A stretch of DNA of 64,000 bases from CAIKNB01 sp041658705 (GCA_041658705.1 JBAZZT010000002.1:62001-126000); one strand, 5' to 3'. Shown: positions 24,807-34,773, counted from the stretch's first letter. The notes: generated by a model not told the origin, from the sequence alone. Numbers and translations are program-made.

Positions 24807-26105
24807 TTAAAGTTCAAAGTTGGTGTTCAACGGTCCTTTGCCGATCTTCTCAAAGCCGCAATACGGCACCAGCGCCTTGGGGATTTTGATGCTGCCGTCC
24901 TTCTGCTGATGGGTTTCGAGCAAAGCGATCAAGGCGCGCGAGATGGCGAGTGCTGTGCCGTTCAAGGTGTGCACGAAAATCGAGTTCCCCTCTTCATCCT
25001 TGGTCTTTATGCCCAAGCGGCGTGCTTGGAAATCTGTGCAGTTGGAGGCGGACGTAACCTCGCCCCACTCCCCTTTTCCGCCATTGCGGCCCCACATCCA
25101 AGCTTCCAAATCGTATTTGCGATAAGCCGGTCCGCCTAAGTCGCCAGATGCGATGTCGATGACGCGGTACGGAATCTCAAGCGCCTGAAAAATATTTTCT
25201 TCGTGGCGCAGGATCTCCTGATGCATTGCCTCGGATTGTTCCGGCAAAGCGTAGGCAAACATTTCAATTTTAGTGAACTGGTGCACGCGATACAAGCCGT
25301 ATGACTCTTTGCCATAGGCGCCGGCTTCAGTGCGGAAGCAATGCGACACGCCGACGTATTTGAGCGGCAGCTTGACCGCCTCCAACGTCTCATCCATGTG
25401 ATAACCGCCCAACGTGATTTCGGCCGTGCCGATCAGCGACAAATCTGAATTCTCGATGGAATAGATCTGCGTCTCCGGTCCACGCGGTTGGAAGCCTGTG
25501 CCCACGAGCACGGAGTCTTTAGCCAAATCAGGCGTGGTCATGGGGACGAAGCCTTCTTTGACCAAATAATCCAAAACAAAATGCACGAGCGCCTGTTCCA
25601 ATAGCGCGCCTTTGCCTTTGAGAAAATAAAACTTAGCCCCCGCGACTTTAGCCCCGCGCACGAAGTCCAAGATATCCAATCTCTCGCCCAATTCCACGTG
25701 GCTAAGCGGCATCGTGACATCCGGTATCTTGCCGACTTGCTTGATTTCACGACTGTCCGCCTCGCTCAAACCAACGGGCGAATCAGGATGCGTCAGATTA
25801 GGAAATGATAATAGCGCCGCATTCCAAGCAGCATCGAGCTCATTCAATTCCCCTTCTTTGATCGCGAGCTCCTGCTTCAATTCTTTGCCGCGCGCGATGA
25901 ATCCGGCGCGGTCTTCGGCGGCGGCCGTCTTCATCTTATCCGCCACGGCGTTGCGCTCGGCGCGCAAGCTCTCGACTTCACGCAAAGCGGTAAGCCGCGC
26001 CACGTCCATTTCAAGCCAAGCGTCGACATCGACCGAAGAATTGCGGTTGCGGCAATTCAACCTGACGGCTTCGAGATTCTCACGGATGTATTTGGGATCC
26101 AACAT
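24807..26105 (-). CDS. serS: Serine--tRNA ligase
   Basis: 432 residues from MLDPKYIRENLEAVR, the usual family start; the ATG four codons earlier is less likely. The N-terminal coiled-coil arm (residues ~25-105) binds tRNA. Class II motifs are present: motif 2 in 'VSHCFRTEAGAYGKESYGLYRVHQF', 'TSASNCTDFQARR', and motif 3 in 'NGTALAISRALIALLE'. Length and motif order match SerRS. Confidence 0.98.
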   Translation of the reverse strand: MLDPKYIRENLEAVRLNCRNRNSSVDVDAWLEMDVARLTALREVESLRAERNAVADKMKTAAAEDRAGFIARGKELKQELAIKEGELNELDAAWNAALLSFPNLTHPDSPVGLSEADSREIKQVGKIPDVTMPLSHVELGERLDILDFVRGAKVAGAKFYFLKGKGALLEQALVHFVLDYLVKEGFVPMTTPDLAKDSVLVGTGFQPRGPETQIYSIENSDLSLIGTAEITLGGYHMDETLEAVKLPLKYVGVSHCFRTEAGAYGKESYGLYRVHQFTKIEMFAYALPEQSEAMHQEILRHEENIFQALEIPYRVIDIASGDLGGPAYRKYDLEAWMWGRNGGKGEWGEVTSASNCTDFQARRLGIKTKDEEGNSIFVHTLNGTALAISRALIALLETHQQKDGSIKIPKALVPYCGFEKIGKGPLNTNFEL

Positions 26106-26148
26106 AGCGTATGACAATTAAAAATTACAAATTACAAATTTCCGAAAT

Positions 26149-26236
26149 TGTCGTTGCGAGCGCATAATCTGATAGCGCGCGGCAATCTCTGGATTCCGGA
26201 GATTGTTTCGTCGTTGCTACGCCTCGAAATGACAGA
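26149..26236. repeat. Dispersed repeat (same family as 14.5 kb)
   Basis: ATTGTCGTTGCGAGCGCATA on the left and CTCGAAATGACAG on the right, with GCGCGGCAATCTCTGGA and its partner CCGGAGATTG inside. It closely matches 14543-14632. Confidence 0.8.
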
Positions 26237-26267
26237 TTCGACATTTTTAATTTGTAATTTTTAATTG

Positions 26268-26732
26268 TCACAACGGCAGTCCCCTATCCTCGTATTCCGC
26301 CTCGGCGAAGTTATTCTCTTCTTCATACGTCTCGTACGACGGCATCTTGAAGGGCGGCGCCGGCTCATACGGATCGCAACGATAAATCTGGGGCGAGATG
26401 CCGCGGCGATATAGTTCAGTGTCCAAATTTTCAGTGAATGCGTCTTGGTCGTGCCCTAAACACACGATGTCGGGCTTGAGCTCCTCAATGATGCGATATT
26501 TATCATCGTCGTAGCCCAAACGCGCATCATCCACCATTGGATGCTCGACGACGCGTTTCAGACGTTCCTCTTCGCTCCGCGCAGGCAGTTCGCCGGTCAG
26601 CTCCACTATGGTGGTGTTGCGCGCGATGATGACGATCAATTCGTCGCCATGCTGTTTGGCTTGGCGAAAATAATCCTCATGGCCCGCGTGTAGGCCATCA
26701 AAAGCTCCGAAACACATGACGATTTTCTTCAT
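26268..26732 (-). CDS. Cytidylyltransferase-like nucleotidyltransferase
   Basis: 154 residues with the HxGH-type motif 'GAFDGLHAGHEDYFRQAK' at residues ~9-26 and a later 'VCLGHDQD'. This is the nucleotidylyltransferase fold of glycerol-3-phosphate cytidylyltransferase, RfaE and FAD synthetase. The substrate is uncertain; the missing ISST-like motif and acidic Tyr/Glu-rich tail argue against simple TagD. It overlaps the end of lysS by four bases (ATGA), implying coupling. Confidence 0.85.
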   Translation of the reverse strand: MKKIVMCFGAFDGLHAGHEDYFRQAKQHGDELIVIIARNTTIVELTGELPARSEEERLKRVVEHPMVDDARLGYDDDKYRIIEELKPDIVCLGHDQDAFTENLDTELYRRGISPQIYRCDPYEPAPPFKMPSYETYEEENNFAEAEYEDRGLPL

Positions 26733-28192
26733 ACTTCTTCTGGCCGTAAAGTCGGAAACAGGATTACTTCCTTAATGTTATGCATGTCAGTCAGCAGCAT
26801 GGCAAATCGATCCAAGCCCATGCCCCAGCCGGCTGTGGGCGGCAAACCGTGCTCCAACGCCTCCACGAAAGCCATGTCGATGCTGTGCGCTTCCTCGTCC
26901 CCCGCGTCGCGCGCCGCCTGCTGTTCTTGGAAACGCGCCAGTTGATCCACAGGATCGTTTAATTCGGTGTAGGCCTTGAGCAATTCCGCGCCCACCGTCA
27001 CCAGTTGGAAGCGCTGCACAAAACGTGGATCATCGGCGCACTTTTTGGCCAACGGTTCCATCTCAAGCGGATGATCGATGATGAACGTCGGCTGCACCAG
27101 ATTTTTACGCACCGTCTCTTTGTATAATTCATCGTACAGCTTGCCCAAGCTGGCGCTTTTGTAATCGCACTCGATTTTTAGCGCCTGCATGCGTTTGACG
27201 ATTTCGTCGCGGCGCGCGCTGCGCACATCCACTCCCGAAGCTTCAAGCACCGCATCGGCGAATTTGCGCCGCGGCCAGGGCGGGGTGAAATCAAGCGTCT
27301 CGCCTTGATACGTGACTTTGAGGCTGCCGTTCACTTTTTGGATGACTTCGCATAAAAGCTTTTCAGTAAAAGCCATGAGCGCTTCGTAATCCTGATAAGC
27401 CCAATAGAACTCAAGCGAGGTGAATTCCGGGTTATGCGACCAGTCGATGCCTTCGTTCCGGAACTGCGTGCCGATCTCGTAGACTTTCTCGTAACCGCCC
27501 ACGATGAGGCGCTTGAGATACAACTCAGGCGCGATGCGCAGATATAAATCGAGATCCAGCGCGTTATGATGGGTGATGAAAGGTTTGGCCGTGGCGCCAC
27601 CCGGCACGGGTTGGAGCAGCGGCGTCTCGACTTCTTCGAAACCTTCGCGCTCCAAGCTGTCGCGCAGCGTGCGGATGATGAGCGAGCGTTTACGGAAGGC
27701 GTCGCGCACTTCGGGATTGGCGATGAGGTCGAGCTCGCGGCGCCGAAAGCGCAGCTCCACATCCTTGAGGCCGTGGTATTTTTCCGGCAGCGGGCGCAAG
27801 GCTTTGGCCAAGAGCGTCCATTCGGTCACGAGCAAAGTCTTTTCGCCGCGATTGGTGGTAAAGAAGGTGCCGTGTGCGCTCACGAAATCAGCCGGGTCGA
27901 TCAAATCACGGAAGGTCTCGAAAGTCGCGGCATCGACCTGGTCTTGTTTGAGCAAGCATTGGATCTTGCCCGTGGCGTCGCGCAGATCGAAAAAGATAAG
28001 ACCACCGTGCACGCGCGTGGTCATGATGCGCCCGGCTAGCGTGATTTTTTTGTTCTTTTCGACCCAAGCGTCGAAATGCTCCAACGCGGCCGAGATCTTT
28101 TCCGCTTTTACCGCCGCGGAGGGATAAGCCGCGATACCGCGCTCCTGGAGCTTTTGCAGCTTTTCCCGGCGCACTTCAATCTCGTCTTGCAT
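26729..28192 (-). CDS. lysS: Lysine--tRNA ligase (class II)
   Basis: 487 residues: an OB-fold anticodon-binding domain ('ITLAGRIMTTRVHGGLIFFDLRDATGKIQ', residues ~50-80) and a class II core with 'VYEIGTQFRNEGIDWSHNPEFTSLEFY' (motif 2) and 'GWGMGLDRFAMLLTD' (motif 3). Diagnostic 'TAKPFITHHNALDLDLYLRIAPELYLKRL' is also present. It is co-transcribed with the downstream nucleotidyltransferase. Confidence 0.98.
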   Translation of the reverse strand: MQDEIEVRREKLQKLQERGIAAYPSAAVKAEKISAALEHFDAWVEKNKKITLAGRIMTTRVHGGLIFFDLRDATGKIQCLLKQDQVDAATFETFRDLIDPADFVSAHGTFFTTNRGEKTLLVTEWTLLAKALRPLPEKYHGLKDVELRFRRRELDLIANPEVRDAFRKRSLIIRTLRDSLEREGFEEVETPLLQPVPGGATAKPFITHHNALDLDLYLRIAPELYLKRLIVGGYEKVYEIGTQFRNEGIDWSHNPEFTSLEFYWAYQDYEALMAFTEKLLCEVIQKVNGSLKVTYQGETLDFTPPWPRRKFADAVLEASGVDVRSARRDEIVKRMQALKIECDYKSASLGKLYDELYKETVRKNLVQPTFIIDHPLEMEPLAKKCADDPRFVQRFQLVTVGAELLKAYTELNDPVDQLARFQEQQAARDAGDEEAHSIDMAFVEALEHGLPPTAGWGMGLDRFAMLLTDMHNIKEVILFPTLRPEEV

Positions 28193-28294
28193 AAGATGCT
28201 TGCAAGATAGCCGTTCTTCAAAACTAAATCAATGAAAAAATCAAGGGATGGGGAGATGATCCGTAGGGGCGAATAATCATTCGCCCCTACTGGT

Positions 28295-28759
28295 CTACGA
28301 AATATTTCTGATCGTGTAAACGTTGATGCCAGAGGGTGTCTCGACTTCTACCTTTTCCCCCACTTTATGCCCCAAAAAGGCCGTGCCGAGCGGTGATTCG
28401 TTTGAGATAAGGCCAGCCAGCGGATCGGCTTCGTTCGAACCGACGATTTTATAGTTTTTGCGCAAGCCTCTGACCTCGATTTCGATCGACGAACCGATAC
28501 GCACCTCGTCGCCCCCGGGACCGGCTTGGATCACCGAGACGTTTTTAAGCATGTCTTCGACCTCACGCACGCGACATTCGACGAAAGCCAGCGACTCCTT
28601 GGCGTCATGATATTCCACGTTCTCCGACAAATCGCCCATGGACTTAGCTGATTCGATACGCTGCGCCAATTCGCGGCGCCGGATGGTCTTCAAATACGTG
28701 AGCTCTGCTTTGAGCTTTTCCAATCCCTCCGCTGTCACGTAAGTCAGTTTATCCGACAT
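28295..28759 (-). CDS. greA: Transcription elongation factor GreA
   Basis: 154 residues from MSDKLTYVTAEGLEKLKAEL. The N-terminal coiled-coil hairpin includes 'AKSMGDLSENVEYHDAKE' with the acidic tip residues that stimulate RNA polymerase transcript cleavage. The C-terminal domain has 'VRIGSSIEIEV' and 'ISNESPLGTAFLGHKVGEKVEVETPSG'. Full length for GreA. An inverted 'GGGGCGAATAATCATTCGCCCC' repeat lies just after the stop codon. Confidence 0.97.
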   Translation of the reverse strand: MSDKLTYVTAEGLEKLKAELTYLKTIRRRELAQRIESAKSMGDLSENVEYHDAKESLAFVECRVREVEDMLKNVSVIQAGPGGDEVRIGSSIEIEVRGLRKNYKIVGSNEADPLAGLISNESPLGTAFLGHKVGEKVEVETPSGINVYTIRNIS

Positions 28760-28894
28760 AAGCATTAAACACGCGCCATCTCAACAGCGCGTTTTGTGTA
28801 TGGATGTAGAATAGATAAAGCCTCAAAAAGCGTCAAGCTCAAAAAACAAAACCCAGGGCACGTTGTCTGTGAACGACATGCTAAGGGTCAAGAA

Positions 28895-29905
28895 TCAAGT
28901 GTCCAAGGATTTGGAAGAAGGCTCACGCGAAAGGCAGACACCGAAATTGTCGTACCGATCGTCGTGGGAATATCTGTGCACGTACGCGCCGTCCGGAACG
29001 GCATAGCCTACGTATACAAAGTCCTCATCCGAGGAGCGAACATCGGACCAGTGATGTTCGTTTGCGAGGATGCGTTCACCTTTACCCTGACTATTAAGAC
29101 GCTCGGTCGCGATCAAATGAAGAGCCATGGCATAGAGCATCTGGAACGGCTCTGGACGATGCAGTTGATTGCGTGGGATATCGAGCTTCTTGGCGTATTC
29201 CTCGATGCAGTATTCTTGGGTGTCTTGGTGGGTGAAGGTGTCTCCTGGTTCGTAGTGATGACGCTTGTTCTTCGAACCAGGGATGGTTTGTTTGGTGATG
29301 AGTTTCCATTCGTAGTTCAAGCCCAGCTTCGTGAAGAAGTCCTCGTTCTTGTACCAATCATCGACTTTAAAGAGGAATTTACCTAGGCCGAGCTTGGTAT
29401 ATTCAGCTTGGATGAGACTGTTCATGCGTTCTCCCGTGAGGGGTTTGCCGTCCTTGTCCGCGACGAAGAGGATAAGCATCTCTTCGACGCCGGTTTTCTC
29501 CTTGATTTCTTTGGATTTGGCTAGATCTTCCGAGGTGTATGGGATAGGCGGGACTTTGGAGATATCAACGAAACCTTCGCCTAACATGGCTTCTACGTCT
29601 TCTATGCCGTGGACGTTCTCACGGCCTAGGATTTCATTTGCTCCTTCAAGGTCGAGTTCGACTTCTTTCTTCTCGACGGCTTTCTGGAAGGCTTTGAGCA
29701 AATCAGCCACCTTCCTGGCATCTTGCGCCGATAGCTTCTTGTTCGCTTTAAGCTCTTCGAAGTTCTTGGCTCCGTATTTGGCATAAATTTCTCTTATCTG
29801 GGCTGCGAGGTTGTCAGCGTGCTTCCTGACGTGGGTCGGCAAATCCTGCCGACGGATGTGGGCGGCGGTGAGATTCGGAGCGGTTTCGAAGGGGTTGGTG
29901 GGCAT
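28895..29905 (-). CDS. Hypothetical protein, paralogue of the 0.45-1.5 kb gene
   Basis: 336 residues closely similar along the whole length to the product of 452-1495, with long identical blocks such as 'GRENVHGIEDVEA' and 'VPPIPYT' and the same C-terminal 'LSREP/LSRES' ending. It lacks the PEPVEG-containing segment found in the other copy. Surrounding non-coding DNA is also partly similar just after the stop codon (CAAGTGTCCAAGGATTTGG at 28889 and 447). The duplication is therefore a segment rather than only the gene. Function is unknown. Confidence 0.8.
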   Translation of the reverse strand: MPTNPFETAPNLTAAHIRRQDLPTHVRKHADNLAAQIREIYAKYGAKNFEELKANKKLSAQDARKVADLLKAFQKAVEKKEVELDLEGANEILGRENVHGIEDVEAMLGEGFVDISKVPPIPYTSEDLAKSKEIKEKTGVEEMLILFVADKDGKPLTGERMNSLIQAEYTKLGLGKFLFKVDDWYKNEDFFTKLGLNYEWKLITKQTIPGSKNKRHHYEPGDTFTHQDTQEYCIEEYAKKLDIPRNQLHRPEPFQMLYAMALHLIATERLNSQGKGERILANEHHWSDVRSSDEDFVYVGYAVPDGAYVHRYSHDDRYDNFGVCLSREPSSKSLDT

Positions 29906-29954
29906 GGCTTTTATGCGAAATAGGAGCCTTCGTGGGATAGTTTACAGGAATCCC

Positions 29955-31886
29955 CTACTTACTGTTAGCGGTTTTCCCTTTTAGCTTCCACCACGCTTGC
30001 AGAATCTCGCGCGCTACAGGCACCGAGACGGTCGAACCTTCGTTCCCCTCTTCAATCAGCACGACGACTACGATTTCAGGTTTATCGAAAGGCGCGAAGG
30101 CGGCGAACCAAGCGTGGTTTTTGCGATCATTGCGCCACTGCGCCGTACCGGTCTTGCCGGCGACCGTGAAAGGTAAGCCTTGCATCGCTTTGCCCGAACC
30201 ATAAATCACGGTATCGCGCATGCCCAAACGAACTGTTTCTATGACGCTCGCCTCCGCCAGGCGTTCGGTCGAAAGCGCATCGCTGGCCGGCACGATATGC
30301 GGACGGACTTTGAACCCGCCGTTAGCCACGGCCGACGTAAAAGCCGCGACTTGCAACGGCGTGACCAACAAATCGCCTTGTCCGATGGATAAGTTATAAG
30401 TGTCGCCGACGTACCAACGTTCGCCTTTGGTTTTTTCTTTCCACTCTTTGCTGGGCACAAAACCCGCGCTCTCTCCCGGCAAATCCAAACCCAGTCTGTC
30501 ACCCAAGCCGAAAGCGCGCATCCATTTGGTCAGGCGATCCACACCCAAACCCACGAAGTTCTGGTAACCGCCGCCGATGGTATAAAAGAAGGAGTTGACC
30601 GACCAAGCGATGGCTTTGCGTACGTTGGTGGCGCCGTGTCCGCCGGCTTTCCAGTCAGGGAAAAACGTGGCGCCGAGCTTGATGCCGCCCACCGAGTTGA
30701 CGGTGGTATTGGGCGTGATGACTTTTTCCGCCAGTCCGGCCGTGGCGATGACCGGTTTGATGGTCGAACCCGACGGATAGACGCCCGCCCAAGCTCGCGG
30801 CAGGAGCGGGTGGTCTTCGTTTTTGAGCAAAGACGCGTAATAGGTGGACGAGACGCTGCCGGAAAAATAATTATCGTCATACGACGGCAACGAAACCAGG
30901 GCTAAAATCGATCCGTCGCGGGGATCAAGCGCCACGACGGCACCCCGCGTAAGTTTGATAGCGGCCAATTCTTTGGACAACGCTTGTTCGGCGGCGGCCT
31001 GCAGATCCGCGTCCAAAGTCAGCCGCAAATCTCCTCCGTCATGCGGCGCTTCATCTCCGTAAAGCGACATGACGCGATTTAATGAATCAACTTCGTATAC
31101 TTTCTCTCCAGCTACACCGCGCAAAATCTTTTCGTAAGTCGACTCGACCCCGCTTTTGCCGATAGCGTCCACTTGGCGATAGCCTTCAGGTCGATGCGCG
31201 GTAAGTTCTTCGGGCGAAATGGCGCCGACATAACCCAAGAGATGCGACAGGCTTTTGACCTTGTCGGAGAGCGGATAATGCCGCTTGCTGCCGACCACCA
31301 ATTGCATGGCCGGGTCTTGTCCCACCTTAATATCAAGAGCGATGGCGCGATCGTACGGGATGTCGCGCGCCACGGTCAGCGTTTCGCCCGGCGTAGACGA
31401 GGCCATGACGGCCAAAAGGTCGTTCAGCGGTACGGATAAGATGCGCCCGACGTTACCCAGCAAAGCATCTTTTTCATCCTCTTTTTGCGGCAAAAGCCAG
31501 GGCATAGCCTGCAAGTCGAAAGACGGGACGTTCTCGGCCAAGACCGTGCCCTTGGCGTCGCGCACGATACCCCGGCGTGCCGGGATATAAACGTGGCGCA
31601 ACCGATTTTCTTCGGCTTGCTCGCGATAATGTCCATAACTCACGACCTGCATCCATAATCCGCGTCCCATCAGAACCAAGATCAAAAGCCCCAAGGTTGC
31701 GCCGGCGAACTTGAACCGATTTTGTGACAAAGTTTGGCCGATGAAAACTGGATTCTGCCCGCCGATATGCACGTATTCCTCCTCGAACATGACCTCGTGA
31801 GCGAAGTTTTCTGGGCCGTTGAGTTCGACCGACATGCCGGTCCCCTGTTCCTTCAACGGAAACAGTTTGTCGCCTGATTCATCCAT
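29955..31886 (-). CDS. mrdA: Penicillin-binding protein 2, peptidoglycan transpeptidase
   Basis: 643 residues: a ~50-residue cytoplasmic tail, one transmembrane helix (~55-75), a dimerisation domain ('RHVYIPARRGIVRDAKGTVLAENVPSFDL'), and a transpeptidase domain. SxxK is in 'YPSGSTIKPVIA', SxN in 'AWSVNSFFYTIG', and KTG in 'VAGKTGTAQW'. It cross-links lateral-wall peptidoglycan with the MreBCD scaffold encoded next to it. It overlaps mreD by eight bases. The cytoplasmic tail is longer than in model PBP2 proteins. Confidence 0.96.
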   Translation of the reverse strand: MDESGDKLFPLKEQGTGMSVELNGPENFAHEVMFEEEYVHIGGQNPVFIGQTLSQNRFKFAGATLGLLILVLMGRGLWMQVVSYGHYREQAEENRLRHVYIPARRGIVRDAKGTVLAENVPSFDLQAMPWLLPQKEDEKDALLGNVGRILSVPLNDLLAVMASSTPGETLTVARDIPYDRAIALDIKVGQDPAMQLVVGSKRHYPLSDKVKSLSHLLGYVGAISPEELTAHRPEGYRQVDAIGKSGVESTYEKILRGVAGEKVYEVDSLNRVMSLYGDEAPHDGGDLRLTLDADLQAAAEQALSKELAAIKLTRGAVVALDPRDGSILALVSLPSYDDNYFSGSVSSTYYASLLKNEDHPLLPRAWAGVYPSGSTIKPVIATAGLAEKVITPNTTVNSVGGIKLGATFFPDWKAGGHGATNVRKAIAWSVNSFFYTIGGGYQNFVGLGVDRLTKWMRAFGLGDRLGLDLPGESAGFVPSKEWKEKTKGERWYVGDTYNLSIGQGDLLVTPLQVAAFTSAVANGGFKVRPHIVPASDALSTERLAEASVIETVRLGMRDTVIYGSGKAMQGLPFTVAGKTGTAQWRNDRKNHAWFAAFAPFDKPEIVVVVLIEEGNEGSTVSVPVAREILQAWWKLKGKTANSK

Positions 31887-32406
31887 AGATTTCGATTTTT
31901 TGCCGATACCAATTCAAGCGCCGCAACACGAAGACGCTGAACAGGAAGAAGGCCGCGGTCAACAGCAAATCAAAGGCTAAGATGATGGCGGTCGATTTAA
32001 GGTCCTGCACTAGCCCGACCTGATCGGAGTAAGCAGTGATGAGTTGCATGCCTTTCAGCCAAATCCAATCCAAAATGCGCGCCAAAGACACGAGGGCCAA
32101 AGCTGCATACAACGAGCGGTTGGTGAAAACGGCGTGCGCCACCGCTTGGAGCGCGGTCAAGATGAGCAGATACTCGATCAAGGCGAAATGCGCATATTCC
32201 GGCGCAAAGGCATCAGCCACCGCTCCGGCACAGGCGGCGAGCACGTAGGCATAACGCCAGCGATTCAAAGCGGCGAGCATGATCAAGATGGGAAAGACGG
32301 GGAACAAGAGATTCATGGGCGCGGGCAAAAACGTGCGCAACGTCTGCTCATACAAACCGAGGAGCAATCCCAGGCAGACGACGGCCAAATATTTGAGCGC
32401 GTTCAT
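31879..32406 (-). CDS. mreD: Rod-shape-determining protein MreD
   Basis: 175 residues from MNALKYLAVVCLGLLLG with five to six transmembrane helices. The sequence is poorly conserved, as usual for MreD. Identity is supported by position between mreC and the PBP2 gene, size and topology ('LPAPMNLLFPVFPILIMLAAL', 'YAYVLAACAGAVADAFA'). The longer frame upstream of 32406 is an antisense-like Arg/Pro/Ser-rich extension into mreC and is rejected. Overlap with mrdA suggests coupling. Confidence 0.85.
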   Translation of the reverse strand: MNALKYLAVVCLGLLLGLYEQTLRTFLPAPMNLLFPVFPILIMLAALNRWRYAYVLAACAGAVADAFAPEYAHFALIEYLLILTALQAVAHAVFTNRSLYAALALVSLARILDWIWLKGMQLITAYSDQVGLVQDLKSTAIILAFDLLLTAAFFLFSVFVLRRLNWYRQKIEIYG

Positions 32407-32410
32407 GGTT

Positions 32411-33205
32411 TTACTCTGGGCGCAAAGCGGCGGGGCGCAAGACCACGACCAGATCCAACCTCTCGGCCCTGACCAGCGGCTGGAGCGTCGCGGTCTTGAA
32501 GGGATCGGTCGCCTTGCCCTCAATCACGTCGACTAGCGCGATGGGCAGGTTGGCCGGAATTTTTTCCTCGCTGCCGGCGGTCACGGTCACGTCATTGGTC
32601 TTGAGCGGTTCGGATTGCGGCACGAGGGTAAGACGCAACACGCCGTTCCCCTCGCCCTGCACCATGCCGAAAAGTTTTTGCGTGCCCACGGGCGAAGCGG
32701 CGACCCGGCTGCGCCAATCGGACAGCAGCATGACGGTCGAGACGCGCGGGCTAATGGCCACGATCTTGCCGACCAAAACGCCGTCCCCCACGATCACGGC
32801 CATGCCGGTCTCAAGCCCGTCGGCTGCTCCGCGATCGATGAGCACGGTGGCGGTCTTGGAATCTACGTTGCGCGCGATGACCCGTGCGCCCAAATGGTCA
32901 TACCCCGAGTCAGCCAGGAATTTAGTCACGGCTTTGAGCGAGCGGTTTTCCTCTTCCAACTCGCGCAGCTTCACGTAGTCGACGCTGATGGACGCCAAAC
33001 GGCTCTCCAATTCCCTGGCTCTGGCGTCATCGACGGACGCGCTGCCGCCGACCTGAAAACCTAAGGCCGCCATGAAACGCGCGGCGGGCAAAAGCGTATA
33101 GCGCAAACCTTCGCGCAATGGGGTCAAGACCCCGGCCGCATACAAAACCGTGATCCCTAGGACGAGACCGATGGTAATGACGGGCAACGGGATGCGGCGC
33201 GACAT
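32411..33205 (-). CDS. mreC: Rod-shape-determining protein MreC
   Basis: 264 residues: an N-terminal transmembrane helix, a coiled coil ('DDARARELESRLASISVDYVKLRELEEENRSL', residues ~58-90), and the MreC beta-barrel domain with 'GARVIARNVDSKTATVLIDRGAADGLETGMAVIVGDGVLVGKIV'. It lies in the periplasmic or extracytoplasmic part of the elongasome and activates PBP2. Confidence 0.95.
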   Translation of the reverse strand: MSRRIPLPVITIGLVLGITVLYAAGVLTPLREGLRYTLLPAARFMAALGFQVGGSASVDDARARELESRLASISVDYVKLRELEEENRSLKAVTKFLADSGYDHLGARVIARNVDSKTATVLIDRGAADGLETGMAVIVGDGVLVGKIVAISPRVSTVMLLSDWRSRVAASPVGTQKLFGMVQGEGNGVLRLTLVPQSEPLKTNDVTVTAGSEEKIPANLPIALVDVIEGKATDPFKTATLQPLVRAERLDLVVVLRPAALRPE

Positions 33206-33284
33206 ATCAATTTCAAATTACAAATGACGAATGACGAATTCAGGATCAATTTGGCATTTGTAATTTGGCATTTGTAATTTTCTC

Positions 33285-34328
33285 CTACGCCATCCGATCC
33301 GTCGCGGGCAGGGCCACGTCATCCAGGAGTCCGGGGTTGTCGAGCAGAGCGCCGGCGCCGCGTGCCACGGCCGTCAACGGATCTTCGGCGATGCGCACCG
33401 GCAAACCAGTCCCTTCGGTGATGGCCTTGTCGATGCCGCGCAGCAACGATCCCCCGCCCGTCAGCACGATGCCGCGGCGATAAATGTCGGCCACCAGTTC
33501 CGGCGGGGTGATCTCCAAGATGGATTTTATGTGTTCCAGGATGGCTTTGACCGAACGCGAGGTGGCCTCACGGATTTGACCGTCGTTGACTATGATTTCG
33601 CGGGGCAAACCGGATAAAAGGTCGCGGCCGCGCAATGGAACTTCGATTTTTTCATCCAAAGGAACAGCCGAACCTGCGGCGATCTTGACATCTTCGGCCA
33701 CGCGTTCGCCCAAAAATAAGTTGAAGACGTCGCGGGCGTACTGGATGATGTTCTTGTTGAGCTCGTCGCCGGCGATCGGGATGGATTTAGCCGTGACCAC
33801 GCCGTTCAACGAGATGACGGCGATCTCGGTCGTGCCGCCGCCGAAGTCCACGATCATGTTCCCGACCGGATCGGAGATGGGCAGACCGATGCCCACCGCC
33901 GCCGCGACCGGTTCCTCGACCACATAGACTTTGCGCGCTCCAGCCGAAGTCGCCGCGTCGCCCACGGCTTTACGCTCCACTTCGGTGATGTCGAGCGGCA
34001 CGCCGATGACCACGCGCGGACGCGGGATGAGCGCCGAACTTTCGCGATGGATTTTTTCGATGAAGTAGCGGAGCATTTTTTCCGTCACTTCGAAGTCGGC
34101 GATGATGCCGCGTTGCAAAGGACGCGTGACCAGGATGTGCGGCGGCGTCTTGCCGATCATGGCGCGGGCGCTGTTACCCACGGCGATGATTTGTCCGTTG
34201 CGCTGGTTCACGGCTACGACCGACGGCTCCTGGACGACCAGTCCCCGACCCTTGGCGAAAATCAAAGTATTGGCCGTGCCTAAATCGATGCCCAGATCGT
34301 TGGAGAAACGCCCGAAAAATAATGGCAT
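33285..34328 (-). CDS. mreB: Rod-shape-determining actin homologue MreB
   Basis: 347 residues with the actin-fold nucleotide-binding motifs: 'GIDLGTANTLIFAKGRG' (phosphate 1), 'MIVDFGGGTTEIAVISL' (phosphate 2), and 'GIVLTGGGSLLRGIDKAI' (adenosine). Full length for MreB. First gene of a leftward mreB-mreC-mreD-mrdA cluster. An AT-rich inverted repeat lies in the 79-bp gap before mreC. Confidence 0.98.
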   Translation of the reverse strand: MPLFFGRFSNDLGIDLGTANTLIFAKGRGLVVQEPSVVAVNQRNGQIIAVGNSARAMIGKTPPHILVTRPLQRGIIADFEVTEKMLRYFIEKIHRESSALIPRPRVVIGVPLDITEVERKAVGDAATSAGARKVYVVEEPVAAAVGIGLPISDPVGNMIVDFGGGTTEIAVISLNGVVTAKSIPIAGDELNKNIIQYARDVFNLFLGERVAEDVKIAAGSAVPLDEKIEVPLRGRDLLSGLPREIIVNDGQIREATSRSVKAILEHIKSILEITPPELVADIYRRGIVLTGGGSLLRGIDKAITEGTGLPVRIAEDPLTAVARGAGALLDNPGLLDDVALPATDRMA

Positions 34329-34383
34329 ATTTCGCGCCTAATCTTACGCTGGTCAACCCCAATCGCGCAAGTGGATGGCTTAT

Positions 34384-34773
34384 CTAACCCCGATGAGATT
34401 TTTGAATCACCAAGGCGACGTATTCAATCAAAGCAACTATTGCGATGAACAACAAAAGTACCCACCACTTCAACCAGCCATGAGCAGAAAAAATCAAGGA
34501 GGCAACGGCCACGATGGATAAGAGGACAGCGTGCCGAAATGAGACTTTGACCTCACGAATCAAGAGATCGTGCCGTTTCAGGATCTTCACCCTGGAAAGG
34601 ATGCCGACGAGAGCCAGGATGCCGATCAAGCTGACGAACAAGGTCAGATAAAACAACACAAAACCGGACAAGCCGGACTCTTTCGGGTTCACGTTGAGCA
34701 GCACGACCAACCAACCGATCCACGCCAACACCGTGGCCAGAATCATGAAAAATATATAAGCGCGGAATGACAT
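34384..34773 (-). CDS. Small four-helix membrane protein
   Basis: 129 residues with four predicted transmembrane helices (IFFMILATVLAWIGWLVVL, FVLFYLTLFVSLIGILALVGI, VLLSIVAVASLIFSA, WWVLLLFIAIVALIEYVAL). The 'LSRVKILKRHDLLIREVKVSFRHAVLLSI' loop is conserved in a family of uncharacterised CPR membrane proteins as far as I recall. Function unknown. Confidence 0.75.
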   Translation of the reverse strand: MSFRAYIFFMILATVLAWIGWLVVLLNVNPKESGLSGFVLFYLTLFVSLIGILALVGILSRVKILKRHDLLIREVKVSFRHAVLLSIVAVASLIFSAHGWLKWWVLLLFIAIVALIEYVALVIQKSHRG